Assembly: GCA_037447655.1 (NCBI GenBank)
Contig: JBBHKE010002794.1
Span: 62,001-126,000 of the forward strand
Direction of reading: 5' to 3'
DNA: 64,000 bases
Origin: Zygnema cylindricum
Taxonomy: Eukaryota > Streptophyta > Zygnematophyceae > Zygnematales > Zygnemataceae
The notes below the pieces were generated by a model, which was given only the letters and a program-made list of their open reading frames with translations, had not been told where the DNA came from and did not search any database. Of this stretch, positions 12,501-24,757 are shown piece by piece. Position numbers and translations under genes: made by a program. How positions within the stretch are numbered: position 1 is the first letter of the stretch; every line of letters begins with the position of its first letter.

Positions 12501-15500
12501 ACTGGCAATCGTATGTATTTAATACGGGGACTCGACTTTTCAAGCTCTTTCGTTACAGGTTCAATCCATTGATTTCCCACATCATCGGCTCTAATGTCCA
12601 CTAACGTCTTAAACCCCATTTCTAAAAGCCATGCTAATCCCTCATCTGTGACCTGACCTCCCCTCCAAAAGGTTATCTCTTCATTTGGATCTAATTGACG
12701 ACCTGCTCTAAAGGGTCTCAACCTAACAGCAGAAAGGTTTGGGATATCAGCATGGGATGGAGCGCTATTTAGTCGGGGAAATCCGGCATCAAGACAAACA
12801 TTTTTTAACCGTTCCAGTCTCCTTTTGACCATCAAAGTGAGCTCGCCATGGGGTGGGAGGACAGCTTCAAGAGCATCCTGTCATGCCCAAAAATTCCCTA
12901 CAGACCCCTTAATTCCAAAGTGGTTTCTTTCTTCAAACGTTGCACTTTTTAAAGGACATCGAATTTTGTAGCATTTGAAGCACATAGATGTAATTTTCCA
13001 TGAACATGTCATTTAGAAAAATAAGAGACACAACAAGTATGTCTGCTAGAAAGAAGAGTGCTTACCTTTTGCCCATAAAAACGGATACCCAACTATTTCT
13101 GAAGCTATTTGGAACATTTTTAAACATCTGATTATCCTTAGTTAAATTGACTGAACTTATTCTCAGTGAACTAGTTTAGTTAGGTAATCCAAACTATCCT
13201 TCGTCAGCTAGCTAAATGTAGATCGTCAATTTTTAGTTAATAACTCAAGATAGACTTACTTCCTTAATCGGAAGAACACTTAGTGAATCCAGGTTACTAA
13301 CCCAAGCTAAACTTGCTTCCTTAATCAAAATATTACTTGTTCATCCACGTTACAAACCCGAGCTAGACTTACTACTTAGTGAAAGAAGGTTACTCTTGTG
13401 CGGAGTGGCTTACCTGCAATTGTAAACATGCGTCCTTCAGTTCTGCCCTCATCAATGCCAACGGTGGTAAAGAATCCTCAATCTTTGAAGTAGAGTCAGT
13501 CCGACCGGGCCCCATATGTGAGGCTCCTTCCAATACCGTTCGCCGACACTCATGTAAAATGGCACCAATTTGAGCGAGACCAGCAACCACCTTTTCTTCT
13601 GCAAAATAAAGTGGCGTTCCAGGAGATAAGACAAACAAATAATAAAAGCAAAACACTCTACTTGTTGGAGGCGTTATGCATAATGTGAAGGAAACAAAAC
13701 CGATACTTTTTCACCCTTCCATCATAGGATGTCGTACTACCGTACTTGAACCTGGGGTGGGAAATTTCAAACTTAAAACTGTTTTGGGGAGATTCAAATT
13801 TAATGAGAAGGAAGCATGAATCTATCAATAGCACTTAAGGGTGTCCGAGACGAAATAAAGAGGGAAGTAAGCACCTGGATTATACTAAGACCAATAAGAA
13901 CTCTATTTTTGCAAGCCCTCAGAAGCTTATCAAATCCACTGCATAACAGTGGCTTGTGGTAAATATAAGATGGGATTATAAGCTCGAGTAATATAACAGC
14001 AACTCCAAAATTCCATGTAGAAACCTATGTTAGTTTCAACAGATTGACACAAACATGCATGACCTTGACATTTAGACTACATTGACTCTCAATATATTCC
14101 TCTGAAACTATGATTGCCAATCTATAACTCCAATATAATACGACCTTGAATAGGGCATAAAAATAACCCACTTCTGTTGCCACTAAAAATAATCAACGCG
14201 TAACCCCTCTAACATTGCAAACCACTTCGTACCTGACTCGGGAACATCGCCTCTTCCTGAATCAACGGATAGAGCTTTGTTACTATCTGAAAAAGCACCA
14301 TTTCTCTTAACAATCTCCCCTTCATCCCGGTTCAAATTCCTAAGAGCGTCCATGACTGCAGTGTGAAGCTGCTCGGCAACACGATAAATTCGGCAGAAAG
14401 CTTCAAGTTCAGCCACATCACCTGGCGGTGGTCCATATCGAAACAAACGGGACTCTTCTTCTTGGGCCTGACAAAATTAACACGTTTGAGTAAGAATGGA
14501 CTCTTCCTTCTGGGCCAGACAAAATTAACACTCACATGAGTGAGAACCAGTGGTGATTCATTGTTATAAGGTGTACACTGCCCATCACTATTAATGTTAA
14601 TTCGGTCATAGCTTTTCTGACCAAAAATCATAAGTGTTAACAACACCATTTAAGAGAGTGGACAGCAATCTGCCACATCTCCCCACACTTGATTAGCATT
14701 ATATTTCTGCATTACTTTGATATGAAAAAGTAACAAAATTGTGGGCCCACAAACGGTAAGATTATATTGAACTTAGTTATTAGTTTTTACCGTTCTACAA
14801 CCCAAGACATCACTATCTAAATCAGCCCAAGGTTTGCTTGTAAACGGATCCTGGAAATGTACAACAAGAAATCACAGGGGGACTGAAATAAAGCACTTGG
14901 TTCTCCAAATGCAGTTACAAGACTTCATCATCATAAACTTGAGGACGGAACATGCATGAACTACTGATTTGGTATGAGCGCGAAAGGGTGAAAGGCTTTG
15001 TGTTGATAGTATTAAAAACTAATGGAAGACAAATGCTACACCTTGTATCGTTACAAGAGTTAGATCATTATTAGCATTCGAGCTTTTTTTAGAAAAAACT
15101 ACACAATCATGGTTTGCCACGTGGCTCGTTACGGCCCCCTTGTTTACATTAACTTATGAGTTTGGGTCAAACAATTCCGCACTTGAATTAAAGCTATTAA
15201 CTCTAAAAGCGATGAGCAGTGTTTTAGTTTTGTGATCGGCAAATGCAAAATTAGGATTTCTTTTTAAAACTGTCCAAACATCAGGCGAAGTATACTCTCC
15301 ACTCCTCCTTCCCTCCCTCTCGCTCTCCCTCCTTATCCGCGCTGTTTTCGCTTCTATGCTTCTACTCAGAGGCAACATTTTGATGCTCATAAAGTCTCAA
15401 TTCACATTTTTTTGAAGTCATTTTTTGATTTTGATCAGTGACTACCTGGCTACATGGATCCACAAACATGTGAAACACACCTTACTTAAAACATTATCAC

Positions 15501-16658
15501 TTGAGAACTATTTTTTTCATTTCTTATCCGCAAACTATTTTTTAATCCACAATAACTTGTACACAATTGCCCTCTAGAGAGGAAGTTACTTACATACAGT
15601 TTACTTAAAAACATCACCACTTGCCACTTGAGATTAAAGTTTCCATTCCTTATCCATAAACTATTTAGTTTAATCCACATTAACATGTCAAATAAATGTC
15701 CGTCAGAGAGGGAGTTAGTTACCTCATGCTACATATGTCATTTAGAAAAAAAATTGCTATATTTGCCATTTTCAACCTTACTCACGCTTCTTTTGCTGAC
15801 TGTATCTTATACAGACATCTGTATATTCTGGTGTGTAGAAAAATATATTTTCGGATTATCACAAAATGGTAAAAATAAACAGGCTGAAGTAAAATTTCAA
15901 CTAAAAGAGCCACCACTTGTACAAAAATGACGCCAAAAAAAAGAAAAAATAGCAAAAATTTGCTATTTCCAAATACATAATATTCTCACTTGGACATTTA
16001 TGGTTGACCCCTGGATCTTTCAGATCAGTAAAATTGGTAAAAACACCTAATACGAATGGAATATAATTAATAGGAATATAACTAATATAAATATAACAGG
16101 AATAAAATAGGAATATGATGAAAATATAATTAAAAGGAATATAATACGAATATGATTGATCGGAATATAGTAGGAATATAACTAATAGGAAGGTAATAGG
16201 AATATACTAAGAAAAAAATAATGGGAATATAATTAATAGGCGTGTACCTGAAGAGTCACAACCTGCTCGTACGATAATGATGTTTTCCATTTTCCATCCA
16301 ATCCTGTTGAAGCACATGAAACCATCATGTTCCTCCCATTTCTATTGGTTTTCCTCCTTTTTTGGTCTACAATCCACACTACATTCAATTGCTTGCCGCT
16401 AAAAGCAGCGGAACTGCCAGAAAAGAACCTGGTTTTGTTCGGAAAGGACAAAAAAGTACAGTTGGTTATAAATCTCTTTTCATACTTATTGTCGTACAGA
16501 TGACAAGTAGAAAAAGGATGACCAAAAGAAGCTTTAAAAGAGGAGGAATCTGAGAAAAGGACAAAATCTGACTGATCAATCTTTTCTGAAAGATTGGTTC
16601 TGAGAAAAGAACCAATAGGAAGTGAAGCAGAAACGATTGAAGAGGACACCATAGCCAT
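6579..16658 (-). CDS. NADK2: NAD kinase 2, chloroplast type, 11 exons
   Basis: Phosphorylates NAD to NADP; plant NADK2 supplies the plastid NADP pool. Exons in coding order: 16658-16248, 14850-14791, 14467-14233, 13598-13414, 12877-10943, 10528-10407, 10044-9903, 8532-8308, 7760-7686, 7348-7247, 6794-6579. All boundaries are GT-AG and in phase, giving 1,235 residues; Arabidopsis NADK2 is about 985. The first ATG ([12 protein letters not shown]) opens a Ser-rich, transit-peptide-like N terminus. The large exon has a tyrosine-phosphatase-like region ([24 protein letters not shown] near residue 452, with Ser where active phosphatases have Cys), then a roughly 400-residue low-complexity linker including an acidic [10 protein letters not shown] run. 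The C-terminal kinase domain has GGDG (996-999), LNE (1078-1080) and TPTGSTAYS (1115-1123), all typical NAD-kinase motifs, and ends [14 protein letters not shown]. Extra length lies mainly in the linker. Several introns hold MITEs or minisatellites. Confidence 0.93.
9008..9189. mobile_element. MITE-like element inside NADK2 intron 7
   Basis: Near-perfect terminal inverted repeats: ACCGTGAATCGCTATTAG at the left and CTAATAGCGATTCACGGT at the right. Internal AATTAGCGTTATTAACGC and AGCGTTATAAACGCTAATA are further inverted words. Just left (about 8930-9003) is a remnant end of family 1 (ATAGCCATAGGCAGTGTAC). A shorter relative lies at 28149. Confidence 0.65.
14566..14720. mobile_element. partial family-1 MITE in NADK2 intron 2
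   Basis: Begins ACACTGCCCATCACTATTAA and contains GTGTTAACAACACCATTTAAG. The matching right end is not next to it; a lone right end (CTCTAAAAGCGATGAGCAGTG) sits at about 15198-15218 in intron 1, on the other side of a NADK2 exon. Confidence 0.45.
16040..16245. repeat. degenerate AT-rich minisatellite in NADK2 intron 1
   Basis: About a dozen imperfect copies of a 14-16 bp unit close to AGGAATATAATTAATA run up to within a few bases of the exon 1 donor site (GTACAC). Confidence 0.7.
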
Positions 16659-16870
16659 AAACAAAACACAGTTTTGTTTGGTGAAAGAATATCAATTTAA
16701 ACCGTGTTCACATAATGCAATTTACTCGTGGACTAAATTACACGTAAATAGATCCACCGGGATATATCTAAAATAGCTCTATAAAACTTCCAGGTGCTTC
16801 TGAAATAATAAAACGATAGCAGTTATCACGTTGCTAGCATTCAAGAGATAATCTCAAGTGAGAAAAAAAG

Positions 16871-16932
<62 letters not shown>

Positions 16933-17902
16933 AAAAAATAAAGGATAAAGATAGATACTAAGGTTGCATGGTTCTGGCCGGAGAAAGATACGGACGAGGT
17001 GGTGAAGTGAGATTGCACGAGAGAGTTCAAGACAAAAAAAGAGAGAGAGAGAGAAATAGAGAGGGAGAAAGAGAGATGACTCAGATGAGGTGTGAAATAG
17101 TCACACGTGGCAGGCAAATTCACATGAGGTCCTTTTGATGCCTCATGCATGTATGTGTCAGGATTGTAGTATCTGCTGGATATTAAAGAATTACCAAAAG
17201 ATATGGGCATTAAAAAGGGCTTTCGTGGTACATTCTCGCACCGTCCGATCAATTGCGCATCATAGTTTTGGAAGTTCATGTTGAATATGTAGTTTATCCG
17301 CACGCCAGGAAACTGGATCGGATGGTTAGGATCGCGTCCACAAATTATGGAGATGAATTTGGAAGGGATACTGGAGAAGGTTGATCGTCACAGGTTATGA
17401 GACCGAGAATGTTTGTCTACGCACGCTCCTGGTTCGCTGTACGAAGGGCTCTCATCCACGAGGAAAGTCTACTCCATATTTTATGGAGTAAATCTTAGCC
17501 ATCAGTTGCGGATTAGTCGTAAGATATTACCGTAGATTTAAGTCGTCCTTTAATGTACATCTTTGACTGTCACGTGTCAACATACACAGTGCAGCGCAAA
17601 GATAACCTACGGGTGTAAAGCCTCGTGCAGTTCACAGTTTATCACATATGACGCATTAAGTACGACAGTTTGAGTATCAATGTGTACTTTTTACGTTCGT
17701 ACAACAATGAGAATCCCGGTCAGAAACCAGTATCACGCAAATGGTTTGCATTTTCTTTTTAACGCATATACATTGTTTTTAGAATCAGTACTTCCATCCT
17801 TCCTTTCCTAAGCCCCCTTGCTGCACCAAGTGTTTTCTCTCTCCAAACGGCGTCTGTGCCCCGGCTTCAGGGCTTTCGCCACAGCTGCCACGTGTCGACA
17901 CC
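16659..17902. promoter_or_regulatory. divergent intergenic region between NADK2 (-) and RPL26 (+)
   Basis: The two start codons face away from each other about 1.2 kb apart, so both promoters and 5' UTRs must lie here. It contains a (GA)n microsatellite at about 16876-16928 on the NADK2 side, a second GA/AG cluster near 17040-17075, and ACGTGTC-type G-box cores at 17571 and 17890. No clear TATA box can be assigned to either gene by eye. Confidence 0.6.
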
Positions 17903-19037
17903 ATGAAGTTCAATCCACGTAAGTCATTGACTCTTTCTGTATCTATTTTTGTTTCTCTTTCACTTTCACTTTCACTTTCACACACACACACACACTTAAA
18001 CCCGCATAAGCTACTTACATTTCCTTATCTTTCCCTCTTCTTTACGGTTTCTTCAGTTTGTAAAACGTTTGACAGCCTCTCTCTCCCCGCCATGTTGTCT
18101 CTGCCTCTCTTGTCACTTTTCCAACCACTTTCCGCAGGGTTTTAGGGTTTTAATCAATTTAGGGTTTTTTTCAAAACAGCTTCAACTAAATCAGACATCA
18201 GACGGCTCACCAAAGTGCAGATTGGACTGCCATTCTATACTCTCATTTTTATGTTTTCATTTTAACTGGCTTTTTCTATGTTTTAAGAGAATCACGTGAC
18301 TGTGTTTAACTGGTTTTGGAAAGTCTTCAAGACCTGGAGACTGGAGACTGGTTGACTGGTTTTTGTCTGGTATTGGTTGACTGGTTGACTGGTTTTTTGT
18401 CTGGTTTTGGTCTCTGGTATCTTACTGCTTGTACACGGGTTTTTCCTCCATGCCACGTGGCAACATGTGGATTTGCCAGGCGTCAGCAATTCTAGGAGGA
18501 AGGCGAGGAAGGCGTACTTCACGGCTCCCAGTAGTGAGCGCCGGATTCTTATGAGCGCGTCCCTTTCGACAGAATTAAAGAACAAATATAATGTAAGTGG
18601 TTTTTTTCCCTTGTTTTTTCCTTGTTTTTTCCCTTTGAAACTGTCCTTTTTCTTTCGACCGACTTAAAGAACATGTATCTCCAATTGCACTAAAAGTGGA
18701 AGTTAACTAGGGTTAGCCTAAGTCAAACATAACTTTAGGTAGGATTTAACTTAAAATGTTTAATTGGTGAATGATTGACAAACCCTCTCTTAGGTTGGGT
18801 TAACTTAAAATGTTTAACTGGTAAATGATAAAAAACTCTGACAAAAGAGTGATGAGAAGCCATTGGATTTGGTTTTTGACAGGTGAGATCTGTCCCTATC
18901 AGAAAAGACGATGAGGTCCAGGTGGTAAGAGGAACCTACAAGGGGAGGGAAGGAAAGGTGGTGCAAGTGTATAGAAAGAAGTGGAGCATCCATGTGGAGC
19001 GAATCACTCGCGAGAAGGTTAACGGTGAGTACTTCTT

Positions 19038-19084
<47 letters not shown>

Positions 19085-21761
19085 CATCGCCCCTTTTACA
19101 TTGGTGGTTCGACAATGAGCATTTTCCTAGTGTCCCTGGTCCCTTTTCATTTCTCTCTCGCGCTCTCTGTGTGTCTCTCTAGTTCTTTCAAATGAGGGGT
19201 CTGTATGAGATGATTCCTTTGTGGGATTTTGTTAGCACATTTTGTGCAATCTTTGTTTTGGAAGGAACATTTTGCAAGTCTCTTTTTTTGTTTGTTTCAT
19301 TTGACAGGCTCGAAAATGATGTTTCTTTGAGGTTATTTCTTTTAGTGCTGTTTTGGAAACTATATTCTCCAAAGTTTCTATGTTTCTTCCATTACAGCAA
19401 TTCGAATGAAACTGTTATTTACAAGAATGCCTGTTCTGGCGATGGGCTACACCGGGAATTTTATCATTGTGAATAACACTAATATAGTACCTATTTTTTT
19501 TGCCCTCTGACCAATAGTTTTTTTCTTAACGCGAATTCTTTAAATTGTCAAAAATTAGCCACTTTGCTTGGCATTGACATAGAATCGATTTTGCCGACAT
19601 AAACCCCATGCTATTAACTTCTTTACTCTAACAGTGATTCACTGTTTTCTGATAGCAACTGAATTATTTCGGCAAATAAATCAGTTTGTTTCACATTGGT
19701 TAAATTGTTCCCTAATCTGCACTAAACCGCTCATCGTATCTTTTAGGTATGTTTATCAGGGGTCTCTTGCTGATACTTGATGTGTTGAGACAATATATCA
19801 TCACCACATCGGAATGTTAAATCAATACTGTAGGGCTTTAAAGGTGGTTTAGGACAGGTAAAACGATCAGTACAGTCAAGTAAATAATATCGATACAGTT
19901 TCTAGAAATTATATCCCAGAGGATTCTGTCGGAAGCAGTGATTTCAGCAATGCTCTAATGACAAAATTCACACAGATGATGGTGCATTACAATGATAGTT
20001 ATTCATTGCATTTTTCAGTTGTTCTGAAAACTTTTGATGTCTTTTTTTCCAGCAGTACACCGCCCATTGCTTTGTTATTTAGCACTTTCATTAGGATTAA
20101 CTACACAAAATCAAGTTTTGCCAAGTGACGTATTATGGGCCACTTAAATTTTTAGTGTTTTTGACACTAACCTATGATTCTGCGTTAAACACTCACTTAA
20201 ACTAGGGTGGGTCTGTAGTGTCCTACAAACCTGTGAAATGTACAGCAGCAGTCTGTACTCTCCATCGTTTTTATTGCTAATATACAGTAAATAGTCTTTA
20301 TTGCTTGTTACTCAAACTTTAATATGGGCCATATTATTTAAATGTGCAAGAAAAAAGGTTTATGTAGGCTTCTAGTCAACAGTTTTGGTCCACAGTATTT
20401 TATGTTTGGTTGTCGGGAAAAATGGAGGCAATGTAGAGAGGTAGTCAACCCAAAGTGGAGGCTTGAGTTCAAGAGGAATTTTTTTTGTGTGTAGCTCTGT
20501 CAGTAACTACATTTTGAAAAGTACACCGTGTATTGCTATTAGCATTATTATTTTTTTCGGCCTTAAAACAAATGTTCTCAGTGCACATTTGTCGTATTGT
20601 TAATTTGACGAGTGTGATCGAAAGTTAAGGTTCTTGCTTTCCAATCGGCTGTTTCCAATTGAAAACGGGACCAGTGTGCACGAAGAAAGGTTGACTAGTG
20701 GTGGAAAAAAATATAAATGCAGCGACACAGGTTGTACTTCTCGGAGTTTTTAACAATATGATTGTTCAGGTAACATTTCAGGTTTTGGCTTTCTGCTTAA
20801 CCTATTAGCAACTGAGACTACACCGTACATCGCTAGTAGAGTTAGTGAGTTATTAGTGTTAAAGCGGCATAAGTGTTGTATACACTATATTATGTTTTGA
20901 TATGTGGCTCATTATTGATCAGTGACCTAAAAAGTGTTATTAATTTATGACTTTTGGTTTAGAAAGCCTGTATTAGGATTGTTGACTCTATTTCGACATA
21001 TGGTGTACTGTCAATTGAATCATTTTCCTAATTCAAAAGCCTTTTTCACATGATTGACACTTCTTGAACATGCTGTGTTGTGAGTATGTTTTCTCTGGAA
21101 GGAAGCGTTAGGTTTAGATCTGATTCTCTGTGGTTTCTGACAATGTAAGGGTGGGACTTTGCCTGCTCAAATATTTGGTTTTCCACACCGCTCACCTCTA
21201 TGAAAGTTAGTGAATTAATAGCACGAACACTCAATTAGAGTTGACAACACTAAATTATGTCTCACTGTGTGGTTCATTGCGTGTTACTTAACTAGCATGG
21301 CGTTATTAACACTAATTTATGATTTTGGGTTAAAGATATACTCGATTGATTTAGAATGGTCAACTCTAGTATGGATGGGCAGTGTACTTCTTTGTCCTGG
21401 GATCTTTCTGCTTTATTGATCGATGTCTTTTATGCCCCTACATTTTTTAGTTTTATGGTTGCTTCTTGTTCAACGGAAGTGTTGCCAGTCATAATGTCCG
21501 ATGAGTATAACTTTTTTGTATGTTCCGTGTGTTGTTATGGTTTGACGAGGTTTTAACATTTTACGGTATGTTCCATGTTTCGTTGCAACAGGGGCAACAG
21601 TGAATGTCGGGATCCACCCATCGAAGGTGGTGGTTACAAAACTGAAGCTTGACAAGGACCGTAAAGCTTTACTTGACAGGAAGGGAAAAGGAAGAGCCTC
21701 AGACAAGGGCAAAGGCAAATACACCGAAGATGCGACACAGGCCATGCAAGATATCGACTAA
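17903..21761 (+). CDS. RPL26: 60S ribosomal protein L26 (uL24), 4 exons
   Basis: Structural protein of the cytosolic large ribosomal subunit; uL24 sits near the peptide exit tunnel. Exons 17903-17918, 18480-18592, 18883-19024 and 21592-21761 join in phase to 441 nt, or 146 residues, the usual length for plant L26. The start MKFNPR matches the family. The core has the KOW segment ([20 protein letters not shown], then [14 protein letters not shown]), followed by [19 protein letters not shown] and a basic tail ending ATQAMQDID. All introns are GT-AG: the first splits the Arg-6 codon, the last (about 2.6 kb) contains a CT microsatellite and two MITEs. Exon sequence shows no damage, so the gene is probably active. 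Its upstream neighbour NADK2 is transcribed divergently. Confidence 0.96.
18136..18170 (+). promoter_or_regulatory. telo-box-like AGGGTTTT cluster in RPL26 intron 1
   Basis: Three AGGGTTTT words (reverse complement AAAACCCT) lie within 35 bp. Telo-boxes (AAACCCTAA) are common near the 5' ends of plant ribosomal-protein genes; here the cluster is in the first intron. A regulatory role is inference. Confidence 0.35.
18300..18425. repeat. GACTGGTT short tandem repeats in RPL26 intron 1
   Basis: Irregular copies of (T)GACTGGTT and GTCTGGTTTT fill this part of intron 1, close to the exon 2 acceptor. Confidence 0.6.
19042..19082. repeat. (CT)n microsatellite after the exon 3 donor of RPL26
   Basis: About 20 uninterrupted CT dinucleotides begin 17 bp into intron 3. 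Confidence 0.9.
20521..20736. mobile_element. MITE-like element, family 2, in RPL26 intron 3
   Basis: Starts GTACACCGTGTATTGCTATT. The internal pair AGTGCACATTTGTCG and CCAGTGTGCACGAAG plus AATCGGCTGTTTCCAATTG matches the layout of the copies at 2475, 2752 and 32826. Ends near CGACACAGGTTGTAC. Non-coding. Confidence 0.5.
21185..21387. mobile_element. MITE-like element, family 1, in RPL26 intron 3
   Basis: Left end ACACCGCTCACCTC, right end GTATGGATGGGCAGTGTAC, with internal AGAGTTGACAACACTAAATT and GCGTTATTAACACTAATTTA words. About 203 bp, ending roughly 200 bp before the exon 4 acceptor. Confidence 0.5.
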
Positions 21762-24377
21762 AGAAACACAGTTTTGACATCAGTTTACATCAGTTTACAG
21801 CTACGGCTCACATCTGTTTCTATTGTTTATGTGGTTACAGTTGCAATCAATTACCATTTCGATGTAAAATGAGCACAGCAGTCAAAGCAGTGTTAATTTT
21901 TCTTTGTATCTGTGCAATTTTTATTGTTTGTGATTGAAAATTTATTTGAGGATGGCATGATTGCAATGATTTGGTGGACGCCTTTTTGCATTTGGAGCCA
22001 TATTAAAACAGTGGAAGGTGTATACAACTTAAGTATAAGTAAGGGTTTTTCCTTTCACTTTCCTCGAAAAGTGAATGTTGCACCGAAACAATCTTATGCC
22101 GTACAAAACTGAAGTACAATTTACTTCATCCTGAAGCTCAGTGCGTAACTTAGTTCGATGTCTCCCTTTTTGACGCATTGCCACGTTGTGCAAACTCATT
22201 TTTAAACTTAACCGTGAACCACTTCGCTAAATCAGTGGCAAAACTGCCTTGTCTCTATTTTAACTATTCTAAGTGTTCACTGTGTGAATCGACTCTCACT
22301 CTCACTTACTGTGGTACTTCTTCCGGTTTGAAGCAAAGTAACACCTGATCAATGAATCCGGTTAAGTCTTCGCATGTCTCACACGATTTGAACATTTTTG
22401 TACGATGGAGAGAACACGCTTGTACACGGTAAAAAGAATTGCAGGGTCTCGGACCTCTGCTCTCACTCACGGATGTTTGCGAAAGTTTGTGGTCGACATG
22501 TCTCCTTCTCCTCTTTGCATTGCCTCTCCCCTCTCCTTCTTCTTGGCATGAAACGCGACAATTCTGTTATGAAATGAAGGAGATCTGATTTTTTTTTTCT
22601 TAGACTGTCTTTGCGCGTGATTTGGTAACAGGTCGAGAGAGAAAAGACAAAAAAACAAAATAGGGAAGCGATGGCAGAGATTTCAGAAATAGTGACGTTG
22701 GTGGTTCAAATAAGCATGACGTCATAATGTCAACAGAAGACTAGGCGTCTACAACGTGACAACAAAATTGATACCTTCAGTATTAAATCTCCACAAAATT
22801 ATGTAGCATCTACAAATGTCATGAGGTTACGTGACGACTTTTACCCGGAAAACTAGTACGGAGATTCTTCACTCCAAAACAAAGATTGATCGCCAAGGAG
22901 AGAAAAAGAGCATTGTCGAAAGAGCATTGTAATTTTGTAAGAACAAATCAGAAGCCAGCTTTGCGAATTACAAATTACACCTGACGCTGATTGTTGAATC
23001 CAAATGTTTCTTGTGGTACAGTCAATTTACAATTTGCAGGACGCAGCTTAAGTTAATAGAATCAGTTGTGAACCGTAGATCGAACCTATCGACGGCATTA
23101 CCCGTAAGTACGTCCTTTATCGCTCAGCATGTAATCCACGTCATGAGACGATTCGATTGACACCACATCTGCGACAATCCTTTCAACTTGAATTTGCACG
23201 AAAAATCGGATGTATTGTATTCTATTCGAACTAAACAATCGACTGAACGGAAACTCTGGTACAGTACAGTACAGTACAGTACGGTTGGGAACTAAACAAT
23301 CTCTCGAACGGGAAACTGTATCGTACTATCGCATTTCTGATCATAGGCTTCGAAAGTATGATTTGCAACTTTGTGTTGCGGTGGAATCTACAGTAATCAG
23401 GGTACCCTCCTTTGTCCTGCTGGACAGCGCCTGATCACAAAGCTTCTGCTCGAAATAAGATGCAAGCTGGCAGGAATTGCTGCTAACAATGGAATTGTAA
23501 AAGCTAATAGCTGGATCTCATCACTCAGCAGAGTGTCATTTCTATATCCGGCGATGGTCATAGAATCTATTTGAAGTTCTGAACCTCGTTATTGTTTTGT
23601 TTTATGCTTTCAGTTTCTGTAGTCCGTAATCAGTAATGGACTGCCGAAATGCTTGTAACCTATACGGAATGATTAGTACCAACAACAGCATTTTATGATT
23701 GTGACTGAGAATTAAATGTATAATTATGATATCAAATATGGCGTTTCCAGAAATTGTTGTGGTTTCGCTGTATTCCATATTGTTAGAAAGCCATAAACAG
23801 CCTACTTCCTATTTTTTACCTAAGGTCCTTTTTTGAACCTAATGTCCTCCCTTTTTCTGAACAATTTCAAGTTAGGGCAGGCATGGCCAATGCAAGCATT
23901 CTTGTTGACTTTTTTGCTGTTGTTGGAAATGCGTCAAAGAAAAGAATTTCCTTTCGGGAAATTCCTGGAAGCTTCCCTATTGTTTCTGTCAAGATTCGGT
24001 GTGATTTCCTCTCCCTCCCCTTCTCTTTTTGCCACTCATATTCTTGCATTATAATTGCATTTAATTCTGTTTGGGTTTTTTTTTTTTTGTAAAGAGACCT
24101 GAATTTGCCGAATATTTGCTGCAGTAGTTATGTTACTCATAACCTTGTGCCTAATAACTATTTTATAGTCATAATTATTTAAATTATTAATTATTGTTAT
24201 TACTGTTCTCATCATAGCCTTGTGCCTGATTTCAAAAAAGTTGCTTTTAACGTAGTTTGCTGAAATTTATCTTGTTTTATTCAAATTTTCGTAAATTTTA
24301 ATTGGAAAGATTTTCGGTCAACTCAACTGTCTTGCATTTTTAGCATTTGAAACTTCAAACCTCATCTTTCTCATCAT
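21762..24377. other. intergenic between RPL26 and the PPR gene; no gene seen
   Basis: The first few hundred bases should be RPL26 3' UTR. A short pentanucleotide repeat (GTACA, four to five copies) occurs at about 23260-23283. Two short overlapping frames at 23833-24092 have a hydrophobic, signal-like composition but no recognisable domain and no splice context, so I do not call them. Confidence 0.45.
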
Positions 24378-24578
24378 GCACTGCCCATCGCTATAAGTGT
24401 AAAGGAATCATAAGTATTAAAACGAAATTAGTATCAATATTACTAATTTAGTGTAGGGAGATGTGCCGACTTGTAGTCCACTCCCTTAGATAATGTTGTT
24501 ATGAACACTATTTTGTGATTTTTAACAAGAATGCCGCGACGAAATTAGTGTTATTAACACCAATAGCTATGGGTATGT
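24378..24578. mobile_element. MITE-like element, family 1, upstream of the PPR gene
   Basis: Left end GCACTGCCCATCGCTATAAG; right end TTATTAACACCAATAGCTATG and GGTATGTA, an imperfect inverse. A further lone end (CACTAATATTGATGGGCAGTG) follows at 24670-24690, right before the putative acceptor TTTAAATTGCAG. Confidence 0.55.
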
Positions 24579-24757
24579 ATTAATCAGCCCACACTAATTG
24601 TGATAACTAAATGTATCAGCAGTTGACATTAAATATTAGGGAATATATTTCTTTAGCAATTTTGATTTACACTAATATTGATGGGCAGTGTACTTTGTTT
24701 AAATTGCAGGAAATTGAATGCTTGAAATTTGAAAACCTCTATCGTTTTTTTTTCGAA

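Noticed and set aside
23833-24092. Two short hydrophobic frames upstream of the PPR gene
   Set aside because: They overlap in different phases, with no splice partners and no known domain.
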